Positions 54,766 to 62,693 of a DNA stretch of 64,000 bases are shown piece by piece (the stretch's first letter is position 1; every line of letters starts with the position of its first letter). The position numbers and the translations under genes are program-made. Origin of the DNA: DATLLJ01 sp965229885 (GTDB lineage: Bacteria > Acidobacteriota > Vicinamibacteria > Vicinamibacterales > CAVVIG01); NCBI GenBank assembly GCA_965229885.1, contig CBDDJX010000001.1, positions 62,001 to 126,000 of the forward strand. Direction: 5' to 3'. The notes beneath the pieces were generated by a model that searched no databases, was not told the origin of the DNA, and was given only the letters and a program-made list of their open reading frames with translations.

Positions 54766-56346
54766 GTGCTCCGCCTGGCCCTCCGCTGGAAGTGGGCGGC
54801 GCTTGTCGTGAACTTTGCCGTTGTGCCGCTGACCATTCCGTTGCTGTTCGGGATCGGCAGCGAGTTCATGCCGCCGCTCTACGAGGGGTCGTTTCTGTAC
54901 ATGCCAACCGCGCCGCCGGGTATGTCGATCGCCGAGGCTACGCGGGTACTCCAGGTGCATGACAAGCTCTTGCGTCGATTTCCTGAGGTGGACCGCGTGT
55001 TTGGGACCGTCGGTCGCGGCACGACCTCCACCGATAACTCGCCCATGGGCATGGTGAATACCACGGTCACGCTCAAGCCGAAGGAGGAGTGGCGGCCGGG
55101 GATGACGACCGAGCAGCTCCAGGCGGAGATGGACGAGGCGCTTCAATTTGCCGGCTTTCCGAACACCTGGACCCAGCCAATTCGCAATCGGCTCGACATG
55201 CTGCTCACCGGGATCAAGACGCCCATCGGCATCAAGGCGTTCGGCACCGATCTGAACGAGATTCAGCGCATCGGCCGCGAGATCGAGCAAGTCCTGCAGG
55301 GGATGGAGGGCACGCGGAGTGTGTACGCAGAGCGGGTCGCACAAGGCTATTTCACCGACATCCGGATCGACCGCCAGGCGATCGCGAGGCACGGGCTCAC
55401 GATCGGAGACGTCCAGGACGTCATCCAGTCGGCGATCGGCGGCCAGAACGTCACACGCACGATCGAAGGCCGCGAACGCTATCCGGTGAATGTCCGGTAC
55501 GACCGCGACTTCCGTGAGGACATTCCTGGGCTCGAGCGCATCCTCGTGAAGACCGCCATGGGGTCGCAGGTGCCGCTCGGCCAGCTGGCGGAGATCACCT
55601 TGACGACGGGCCCCGCGATGATCCGCGACGAGGACGGCCAGCTCGCGGGATACGTGTATGTGGACACGGCGACCCGTGACATCAGCGGCTACGTCGATCG
55701 GGCGAGGCAGGCGATTGAGCAGAGTGTGGCACTCCCGCCAGGCTACACCCTGCTCTGGACCGGCCAGTACGAGTTCCAGGTGCGCGCCCGGGAGCGGCTG
55801 CAGATCCTGGTCCCGATCGTCTTCTTCATCATTTTCATGCTGCTCTACATGACCTTCCACTCGGTGTCGGAGGCCATGATCGTGATGCTTTCGGTCGTGT
55901 ATGCGATGACCGGTGGGGTCATCCTGCAGTGGCTGCTCGGCTACAACTTCTCGGTGGCCGTGTGGGTGGGCTACATCGCGCTGTATGGCGTGGCCGTGCA
56001 GACGGGCGTCGTGATGGTGGTCTATCTGCACGAGGCGCTCGACAAGCGGCTTCGTCGCGGTGGTGAGATTGCGCCGCAGGACATCTGGGATGCGACGATG
56101 GCGGGGTCGGTCCTTCGGCTTCGACCGAAGCTGATGACCGTCAGCGTCGTGATGGCGGCGCTGCTGCCGATCATGTGGAGCACGGGCGTCGGCTCGGACG
56201 TGATGAAGCCGATCGCGGCGCCGATCATCGGCGGGATGGTCACGTCGACGATTCACGTGCTCATTATCACGCCCGTCATCTTCTACATGATGAAGGTGCG
56301 CGCGTGGCGAAAGGGTCGACTCGCGGTGTCGGGAATGGCGCTGTAA
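54766..56346 (+). pseudogene. CusA/CzcA-type RND efflux pump, C-terminal half
   Basis: About 526 residues align with the second half of a heavy-metal RND pump (normal length near 1040): FGIGSEFMPPLYEGSFLYMP, TKTPIGIKAFGTDLNEI-like porter domain, LLWTGQYEFQVRARERLQIL, then membrane helices (VPIVFFIIFMLLYMTFHSV, VAVWVGYIALYGVAVQTGVV) and the end IHVLIITPVIFYMMKVRAWR. The first half, including the methionine funnel start and TM4 charged residues, is missing because the IS3 right end lies 3 nt upstream. It would have exported Cu/Ag or Co/Zn/Cd across both membranes. Confidence 0.88.
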
Positions 56347-56489
56347 GGGGACGAAGAACGTAGAGCGGGGGTACTCGCAGGGAGAGTCTCGGCGCCGGCG
56401 TCAGTGAGCGCGGTCGGCCGGGCCGGATCGGACCCGAGCGGGTCCGCGTGGCCGGTCGTCCGCCCCAGTGGCGTCGCTCCACGGCCGCG

Positions 56490-56729
56490 GCTCACACGCC
56501 CCACGATCGGCATCTCCGCGAGCTGAACGGCTATAGCACCGAGCCCCGCGATCGCGAGATTACGTCCCGTGCGCTGAAGGGCGGGCTCGACCGCGCGCCG
56601 AAGCGGCCGGCGGCGTTCCAAGAAGGCGAGCGTCAGAAACGTACCGGCCACGAGACACGCCGATAGCCAGCCCGGCAGCGGCGACATCGTCGCGCGGGGC
56701 GTTTCCTGATCGCGGTGTGGCGAACCCAT
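56490..56729 (-). pseudogene. Sterol desaturase family N-terminal fragment
   Basis: A minus-strand frame from ATG 56729 (or 56687) reads PLPGWLSACLVAGTFLTLAF, LERRRPLRRAVEPALQRTGR, NLAIAGLGAIAVQLAEMPIV, the typical start of fatty acid hydroxylase/sterol desaturase proteins (ERRRPLR ... RxxRNL). It loses similarity at about 56490, where the CusA remnant approaches. The histidine clusters of the di-iron site are gone. Confidence 0.65.
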
Positions 56730-56765
56730 GGCGGTGCTGCCTGTTAGACTGACGATACACGAATC

Positions 56766-57389
56766 ATGCTAAGCAGAGACGTGCTGACGTCCTTCCTGGA
56801 CTGGGTCCAGCAAATCGGGCCCTGGGGCACGGTGCTGTTTGGCGCCGCGTATGTGCCTGCGGCCCTGTTGTTCGTGCCAGGTTCGCTGCTCACGCTGGCC
56901 GCCGGTTTCCTGTTTGGTCTGGTGAAAGGTACGGTGATCGTCTCTCTTGGCAGCACGGCTGGCGCAGCCGCCGCATTCCTGGTGGCCCGGAACGTGGCGC
57001 ATCACTGGGTCGTTCGCCGCCTCGCCGGCCGGCCGCGGCTGGCAGCGATCGGGCACGCCGTCGAGACCGAGGGCTTCAAGATCGTACTGCTCACGCGCCT
57101 GTCACCAGTGTTCCCGTACAACGTGCTGAACTACGCATTCGGCCTGACGGCCGTACCGGTCGGCAAGTACATACTCGCGTCTTGGATCGGCATGTTGCCT
57201 GGCACCATCATGTACATCTATTTGGGTACCGCCACGAAGAGCCTCCAGGCGGCGCTCTCAGGTGAAGCGCGCGGCTCAGCGGACCAGTAGGCGATGTTCG
57301 CGCTGGGGCTGGTGGCCACGGTGGCCGTGACGATGATCGTCACGCGCACGGCGAGCCGTGCCCTCAGCGAGATTGTCACCGAACCTTGA
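56766..57389 (+). pseudogene. TVP38/TMEM64 membrane protein with in-frame TAG
   Basis: A 174-residue frame from ATG 56766 has the VTT-domain features GTVLFGAAYVPAALLFVPGS, LLTLAAGFLFGLVKGTVIVS, the motif FKIVLLTRLSPVFPYNVLNY and ILASWIGMLPGTIMYIYLG. After SADQ there is TAG (57288-57290), then, still in frame, AMFALGLVATVAVTMIVTRT to TGA at 57389. The family normally has a last helix here preceded by W (PxxWAL), so TGG to TAG is likely. The core domain is still complete, so the short form may function. TVP38 genes often accompany mercuric-reductase-like and DUF547 genes. Confidence 0.82.
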
Positions 57390-58149
57390 GCGCTTTTAGA
57401 TAGGCACGAATCCGCTTCGCATTCGCGCCCACGTCGCCGCCTCCGACACACGAGAGCGACCGAACGTCCACTTGACTGCCTCCATCGGTGGCCCTCACAC
57501 GGATGACCAGGTCATCCTTGAAGCCCATCCAGAAGGTTGTATCGGTCGCTTCGATCCGTCCTGCGGCGGCATCTGCCGCGACTAGATCCCATCCCATTTC
57601 CCGCACCGTCGCAAGCGCGCGGTCGAAGGCTTGTCATGGCGGTATGTCCAGCATCAGAGGCTGGAGATCCGGATATGCTTCCCGCTGCAGCGCGGCTACC
57701 TTTTCTCCGCCGTACACCGTCTTGTTGGGCGCGTTCGCGCGGAGTGGCAATACAGCGACGTACTGGGGAGGCTCCTGCATGTCAGTGGTGATGTCATGGA
57801 TCGGCGGTTTGGGGGGCCCTAGGCGGAAGCGGCCGGCCATGCCGATGAAGGCAATTCCGGCGAGGAGACTGAGCGCGGCCAGCGAGATGCCGCGCCTCGC
57901 ATCCCTCGGCTGGAGCAGGGTCATCACGAGACCGATCAGCGAGACTCCTGCTGCGGCGCACCCGACGTACGCGCCCCAGACAAAGACGGTCAGCAAGGCG
58001 GTCCGCAGCGGCAGGATGCCGAACCGGTATCCCAGGGGTGCTGCAGTGAGCATGAATGCTGAGACGGCTGCGAGGCCTGCGCCCACGATCACAACCCAAG
58101 AGATGGAGGGCTTCCGGACGATGTATGTGCTGGTCTCGTCTCTTATCAC
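57376..58149 (-). pseudogene. DUF1499 membrane protein with in-frame TGA
   Basis: From about GTG 58149 the frame has membrane helices (WVVIVGAGLAAVSAFMLTAA, TALLTVFVWGAYVGCAAAGV, GISLAALSLLAGIAFIGMAG) and the DUF1499 lead LQREAYPDLQPLMLDIPP. Then TGA (57634-57636) and, in the same frame, QAFDRALATVREMGWDLVAA, ATDTTFWMGFKDDLVIRVRA and stop at 57376. The site is not redox-like and no good hairpin follows, so I read it as a nonsense mutation (CGA to TGA or similar), not selenocysteine. The function of DUF1499 is unknown. Confidence 0.78.
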
Positions 58150-58380
58150 ATCTCGTCGATTTCTACGCGAGCCTGCACGGCAGGTCCGGCGGCTCTCAGC
58201 CAGGCGCGTGTGTGACGTCCGGGCCCATTCCGCGCCTCCGAAGCTTGCCATACCCTACGCAAGTCTCGCGCTGAATCCACATCGTACCATGTAGGAAGGA
58301 GTTCGACAGGCATACCAAGCGTCCAGCCACCACAGCACCATCCACCCAGCCCATCGATCCCATGTACGGCCACATGCGTC
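58146..58380 (-). pseudogene. DUF2064/TIGR04282-type glycosyltransferase remnant
   Basis: The minus strand reads MPVELLPTWYDVDSARDLRR and HTRAWLRAAG, the C-terminal signature (LLPxWYDVD ... HTRAWL) of the small glycosyltransferases named for arsenosugar biosynthesis. Only the last 60 or so residues are recognisable. Its stop overlaps the proposed DUF1499 start. Such genes are common companions of DUF547 and mercuric-reductase-like genes. Confidence 0.6.
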
Positions 58381-58404
58381 ACCTCCAGTGATCGGGACGA
58401 GCGA

Positions 58405-58792
58405 CTACCGCACGGCGCATCGGTTGGCTCCCGCCTCGAGATCCGTCGGGTCGCTTGTCGGGAACTCGCCCGCCTCATTTAGTTCGACGATGCGAACGAA
58501 GTTGGGCGGCGTCGGCGGCAGCCTTGAGGTCACCCGCTCCACGAAGGCGGCCTCCGACACGAGCCATTCGGCCAACCACGTGTCCACGTCGCCCATCTGC
58601 GCAGCGATGGCCTTGCCATCGAACGCGATCGGCTCGCTGGCATGCGCCGGCAACACCACTGTGTGGGAACGAAGGGCGTTCGAGCGTGTGAGTGACGCGA
58701 ACAACGCACGGGCCCGCTGGCGCGCGGCCTCCGGGTCGGCATGCAAGTCCGGGCGCCCCACACCGTTGGTGAAGAGCGTGTCGCCGGTGAAC
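58405..58792 (-). pseudogene. MBL-fold hydrolase C-terminal fragment (persulfide dioxygenase-like)
   Basis: Reading down from 58792: FTGDTLFTNGVGRPDLHADP, then TVVLPAHASEPIAFDG and WLVSEAAFVERVTSRLPPTP with PNFVRIVELNEAG. This is the second half of a metallo-beta-lactamase-fold enzyme of the ETHE1/rhodanese-associated type. The HxHxDH metal motif lies in the lost N-terminal half. The break coincides exactly with the IS3 end repeat at 58793. Confidence 0.78.
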
Positions 58793-58876
58793 TGAGCTTG
58801 ATCCGGTTTCGTGGACACAATCCGAAAGGTGGATACGATGTCCAGAATGGGATCACGCAGAGCGGGACGACGCGCG
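58793..58876 (+). repeat. Orphan IS3 left end (84 bp)
   Basis: Identical to 53411-53494, the left end of the IS3 element, except for one base (position 56 of the repeat, G to T). It separates a truncated MBL-fold gene from a DUF4136 gene. There is no orf and no right end, so it is a solo remnant left by deletion or recombination. Confidence 0.88.
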
Positions 58877-58878
58877 CG

Positions 58879-59394
58879 ATGCTCACCTGTTCGCTCCTTA
58901 TGCTCCCCGCGCTCGCCGTTGCGCAGGACGTGAAAATCGACTTCGATAAAGCGTTTGACTTCTCGACGGTCAAGACCTATTCCATCAAGATCGGCACGAC
59001 CTGGGGCAACGACCTCTCGCAGCGTCGTGTGCTCGCCGAGTTCGATGAAACGATCGCCGGCAAAGGCTGGAAGAAAGCCGCCGAAGGCCAGTCGGACATC
59101 ATCGTCATTCTCCACGGCGCCACCCAGACCAAGCGCAGCGCCAGCACGTTCTACAGCGGCGGCGGCGGCTACGGCTACCGTGGCTACGGCGGTGTGAGCT
59201 CGGCACAGACCGTGGTGAGCGAGTACACGGTCGGCACGCTCGTCGTGGACATGTTCGCCGCCACGTCCAAGAACCTCGTCTTCCGTGGCACCGCTGAGGA
59301 CGAAATCTCTGACAAGGCCGAGAAGAACGCGAAGAAGCTCGAAAAGGCTTCCGCGAAGATGTTCAAGGATTTCCCACCGTCGCCGAAGAAGTAG
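58879..59394 (+). CDS. DUF4136 exported protein
   Basis: ATG 58879 begins a short signal-peptide-like segment (MLTCSLLMLPALAVAQ) followed by the DUF4136 domain: VKIDFDKAFDFSTVKTYSIK, GWKKAAEGQSDIIVILHGAT, a glycine/tyrosine-rich loop (SGGGGYGYRGYGG) and VGTLVVDMFAATSKNLVFRG. It is 171 residues. The signal peptide is shorter than usual because the IS3 remnant replaces its first residues and the native promoter. Likely periplasmic or outer-membrane lipoprotein-like; function unknown. Confidence 0.8.
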   Translation: MLTCSLLMLPALAVAQDVKIDFDKAFDFSTVKTYSIKIGTTWGNDLSQRRVLAEFDETIAGKGWKKAAEGQSDIIVILHGATQTKRSASTFYSGGGGYGYRGYGGVSSAQTVVSEYTVGTLVVDMFAATSKNLVFRGTAEDEISDKAEKNAKKLEKASAKMFKDFPPSPKK

Positions 59395-59471
59395 CGCTCC
59401 TGGACGAATGGAGGGCCGCCAGGTCTTCACGGGCGACCTGGATGGCCAGCCGGGAGTGAAAGATACCGGGT

Positions 59472-60722
59472 TCACAGGGCGAACGATTCGGAGAGGTGGG
59501 CGTCTTCGGAGAGAAGGAGTGCATGCACACGGTCGCCGGCCTCGCAGCGCGGTCGATCCTCGGGTACGATGAGCAGCGCATTGGCCTTCGACATAGAGGT
59601 CAGGATGCCCGAACCCTGCGGTCCCGTGAGCCGAGCGCCTAACGAACCGTCTCCCCGGACATGCACGACGCCCCGCAAAAAGTGCGTCAGTTTCGCCCCG
59701 ATGCTGATCGGTTCCTCGAGCACCACCGTGACCGGACGCCGATGCAGGCGCGTATGGCCCAGCAACCGGCGTATCACCGGGCGCACGAACAGTTCGAAGG
59801 TCACCATCACCGAGACGGGATTGCCCGGCAGGCCGACCCACGGCGTCCCATGCAGGTCGCCAAATCCGATCGGGGCCCCAGGGCGCATCCCGACCTTCCA
59901 GAAGTCGAGGGTGGCACCTAACGATGACAGGACCTCGCGCGTGTAGTCGAATTCTCCGACCGAGACGCCCGCCGATGTTACGATGAGGTCGGACGCACGC
60001 GCTCGTTCGAGCAGTGCGCGCAGTGACTCAGGCGTATCCGATGCGTTGCCGAGCACAAGGGGAACGCCGCCGGCCGTGCGCACGAGCGCACTCAGTGTGT
60101 ACGAGTTCGAGGTCACGATCTTGCGGCCGGCCAGCACTTCGGAAAAGCGATCGAGATCCACCAGTTCATCGCCCGAACCGAGAATCGCCACCACCGGGCG
60201 CCGGAACACGTCCAACGACGACAGACCTAACGACGCAAGTACGCCAACCTGCGCCGGCCCCACCGGAGTGCCGGCCTCGATGACCACGTCGCCCGACCTG
60301 AAGTCCTCTCCACGGGGGCGGATGTTTTTCCCGCTGTCTCGCGCATCGCGAACCTGCACGGTGTCGACGCCACCGTCGGTATCCTCGACCCGGACGACCG
60401 TGTCGGCCCCCGATGGCAGCGGAGCGCCCGTCATGATGCGCGTCGCCTGGCCCGCTCCCACCGCCACCGCGGCAAAGGCGCCCGCCGCCACGGTCCCGAG
60501 GACCCGGAGGGCGGTGGGCGACGTCGCGCTGGCCCCGGCAATGTCGGCGGCGCGCACCGCATAGCCGTCCATGGCCGAGTTGTCCCAGTGCGGGAGCGTG
60601 TAGGACGCAACCGCGGCCGTCGCCAGCACGCGCCCGACGGCGTCGAGCAGCGGCACCCGTTCCGCTGGCAACGGCGTGACGTTGGCCACGATGCGCGCGC
60701 AGGCTTCAGCAACCGTCAACAT
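59472..60722 (-). CDS. moeA: Molybdopterin molybdenumtransferase MoeA
   Basis: Inserts molybdate into adenylated molybdopterin. Domain features: LPHWDNSAMDGYAVRAADIA, ATRIMTGAPLPSGADTVVRV, the MPT-binding VVAILGSGDELVD, LIVTSAGVSVGEFDYTREVL and WVGLPGNPVSVMVTFELFV. It is 416 residues, full length. No other moa/mob genes or molybdoenzymes lie nearby, so its partner enzymes are elsewhere. Confidence 0.95.
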   Translation of the reverse strand: MLTVAEACARIVANVTPLPAERVPLLDAVGRVLATAAVASYTLPHWDNSAMDGYAVRAADIAGASATSPTALRVLGTVAAGAFAAVAVGAGQATRIMTGAPLPSGADTVVRVEDTDGGVDTVQVRDARDSGKNIRPRGEDFRSGDVVIEAGTPVGPAQVGVLASLGLSSLDVFRRPVVAILGSGDELVDLDRFSEVLAGRKIVTSNSYTLSALVRTAGGVPLVLGNASDTPESLRALLERARASDLIVTSAGVSVGEFDYTREVLSSLGATLDFWKVGMRPGAPIGFGDLHGTPWVGLPGNPVSVMVTFELFVRPVIRRLLGHTRLHRRPVTVVLEEPISIGAKLTHFLRGVVHVRGDGSLGARLTGPQGSGILTSMSKANALLIVPEDRPRCEAGDRVHALLLSEDAHLSESFAL

Positions 60723-61032
60723 CAGTGCGCGGCTCCGTCAACACGAGACCGTCGGCAGACACAGCTCCGCTGACTTCTCCCTCGCTCGGCCCCGGTAGTC
60801 AGACGTCTCGTCGACTGCCTCAATCTCCATGCTCATGACCGTCACATGCTCCACGCGATCCGGTCGAAAAGCCGTGGCTGTGGCCAGTCGTGCCGCCGCG
60901 ATCCCGCGTGCTGTAGCCGTAGGGGTTGACGTATGTCATCGCAAACGGACCCATCGCCGTCACGGAGATGATAGTTGCGCCCTTGGCGGTCGCGACGCGG
61001 TCGGATTGTCAATTCCGTTACTTGTAAAATTG
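60723..61032. other. Intergenic region with short histidine-rich remnant
   Basis: The minus strand contains a short frame MTYVNPYGYSTRDRGGTTGH and ACDGHEHGD that looks glycine/histidine-rich, but it has no family match and no clear start signal. Otherwise nothing was seen in this stretch. Confidence 0.3.
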
Positions 61033-61605
61033 TTACTTGCGTGAAACCGTCGTCAGCGTAATCGGCGTCTCGGCATAGTCGTCAACCTGCACGCCGGTCT
61101 CGCCGCCTGGCTTGACGCGCGCGGCCGCCGCCATCGTGCCGGCGCCGCTCCCCCGGCCGTCGACCTTGGGCTGAATGATCGCCACTTCGTACCCGGCGCG
61201 CGACTTGGCACCCACCGCCGAGCCGCCGAGAAACGCCACGGGCTTGTCGGTGACGACAACGATCGTCCGGCCTGTGCCTGAGGATGTTTGCCGCGCCCAT
61301 CGGATCGTGGTCTTCTGGCCGCCCAGCTCCACATACCCCACATCGGGCGCCCTCCTGAGCGCCGGGAGGAATCCGGGATATCCGCCGACCCGCAGGGCCT
61401 CTAGCACGGCGTTCCGGTCGAAGTCCGGCGTGTAGCGTTCGATGTGAATCTGGATCGACGCCGACACCGCAGACCCCGCGCCGTTTCCAGCCTGGGCATT
61501 CGCGCTGAACGTCTCGGGCGCCCCGGCGCCTCCGGACTGCCCCGCAACGACCGGCGCGGCCGCGCCGACATACACACCGATCAACATGAGAGACAGAGCA
61601 TGCAT
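61033..61605 (-). CDS. Exported hypothetical protein (190 aa)
   Basis: ATG 61605 gives a signal peptide (MHALSLMLIGVYVGAAAPVV) followed by one domain with IQIHIERYTPDFDRNAVLEA, GGYPGFLPALRRAPDVGYVE, LGGQKTTIRWARQTSSGTGR and VVVTDKPVAFLGGSAVGAKS. I recognise it only as an uncharacterised exported type seen in Acidobacteriota. It lies 21 nt downstream of the lipocalin-like gene and is probably co-transcribed with it. Confidence 0.7.
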   Translation of the reverse strand: MHALSLMLIGVYVGAAAPVVAGQSGGAGAPETFSANAQAGNGAGSAVSASIQIHIERYTPDFDRNAVLEALRVGGYPGFLPALRRAPDVGYVELGGQKTTIRWARQTSSGTGRTIVVVTDKPVAFLGGSAVGAKSRAGYEVAIIQPKVDGRGSGAGTMAAAARVKPGGETGVQVDDYAETPITLTTVSRK

Positions 61606-61626
61606 GAAGCAGCCTCCTGGCACGTC

Positions 61627-62163
61627 TTACGAGACCTTTTTCCACCGGGCGACCGACAGCGCCTTCCCGGCTTCGTCCTTCGTCGTCAGCGTCAGCACGT
61701 CACCATCGACCTGCCAATGGCGGGGACGGCTCGGCGCCAGCGGGCCGATGCCGGTGGTCGGCTGGCCCTGGATCACGAACGTCGATGTCCGGTTCGGCAT
61801 GTCGACGGCCGTGCGGCCGCTCGACGAAATGATGCCGTCGGCACGGATGTCGATACCGGCTGCCCGGAGAAGATCGGATGCCGCCTGATCGGCGCGGATC
61901 TCCATCGCCAGGTTGCCAAAGTCGTCGTAGGTCAGCGTGCCCGCGCCCTTCAGTGTGATCGGCGCTTCCCCAGGCGGGTAGACGTCGAACGACTGCAGCA
62001 ACCAGCGCCCTTCGAGATACTTCCGGGCTGTCGTGAGGCTCCCGGCGCCCTCGTCCACCGGTCCCCCTTTGATCGGCCGCGCGCGTGGAGCGGACGCGTA
62101 GCTGGGAATACTCAAGAGGATCGTCACAGCCATCACACGCGTCAACGCAAGTCGCAAAACCAT
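61627..62163 (-). CDS. Lipocalin-like exported protein
   Basis: A 178-residue protein from ATG 62163 with a signal peptide (LTRVMAVTILLSIPSYASA) and a beta-rich domain (YLEGRWLLQSFDVYPPGEA, GAGTLTYDDFGNLAMEIRAD, HWQVDGDVLTLTTKDEAGKA) of the lipocalin_5-like pattern (GxW ... Y). Ligand unknown. First gene of a likely pair with the exported protein downstream. Confidence 0.7.
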   Translation of the reverse strand: MVLRLALTRVMAVTILLSIPSYASAPRARPIKGGPVDEGAGSLTTARKYLEGRWLLQSFDVYPPGEAPITLKGAGTLTYDDFGNLAMEIRADQAASDLLRAAGIDIRADGIISSSGRTAVDMPNRTSTFVIQGQPTTGIGPLAPSRPRHWQVDGDVLTLTTKDEAGKALSVARWKKVS

Positions 62164-62465
62164 ATGAGTATCTCCGGCGGGAGCGGGCGGGACTGATTGA
62201 GGCTTCCCGTGCTCACCGCATTCTAGAACAATCGCCGGAGAGAGCGGTCGGCTTCCTCTTCTCCTCAGGCGTCCCGACTCGGTGACACGGGTGACACGAT
62301 CGACGCGCCGGGATGACAACCACCTCGTGGTCCCGCACGGGCCTTCCCTCGGCAAACAGACTTGCCGTGTTGGCGCTTGGTTTGCTTCCTCCATGAGCGT
62401 CTGTCTCTCAGAGGTCTACGACGTCCTGGAATTCTCGACTCGCCTGGTCCGTCTGTCCCAGTCTC

Positions 62466-62576
62466 GTCGTTGTTGCGGGTCGGCGCGACGGCTTCGAACC
62501 GGAGACGTTCGACGTCAACATTCAGCCCGGCCAGACGGTGAAATACCGCGCGCGGCTCCGGCCGCTGGCGCCGTAG
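62466..62576 (+). pseudogene. PEGA-domain C-terminal remnant
   Basis: A frame ending at 62576 reads RRDGFEPETFDVNIQPGQTV and KYRARLRPLAP, a typical PEGA-domain end (GFEPxTFDVxIxPGQTVxYRxxL). Nothing upstream continues it. Confidence 0.6.
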
Positions 62577-62693
62577 GGCGGTCGTTCATCCTGCCACGTG
62601 CCGAATCTGCATAGTGCCCCCCTGCGCTCCTCCGGACTATAGATGTTGGTACGTTCCGTTTCTGATTCAGCGGCCAACTCGAGGGTGACATCA

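Noticed and set aside
57634..57636. In-frame TGA in the DUF1499 gene as a third selenocysteine
   Set aside because: The context (IPP-stop-QAF) has no CxxC or other redox motif, the family has no Cys here, and no stem with an early-G loop was seen 16-37 nt downstream. A nonsense mutation is more likely.
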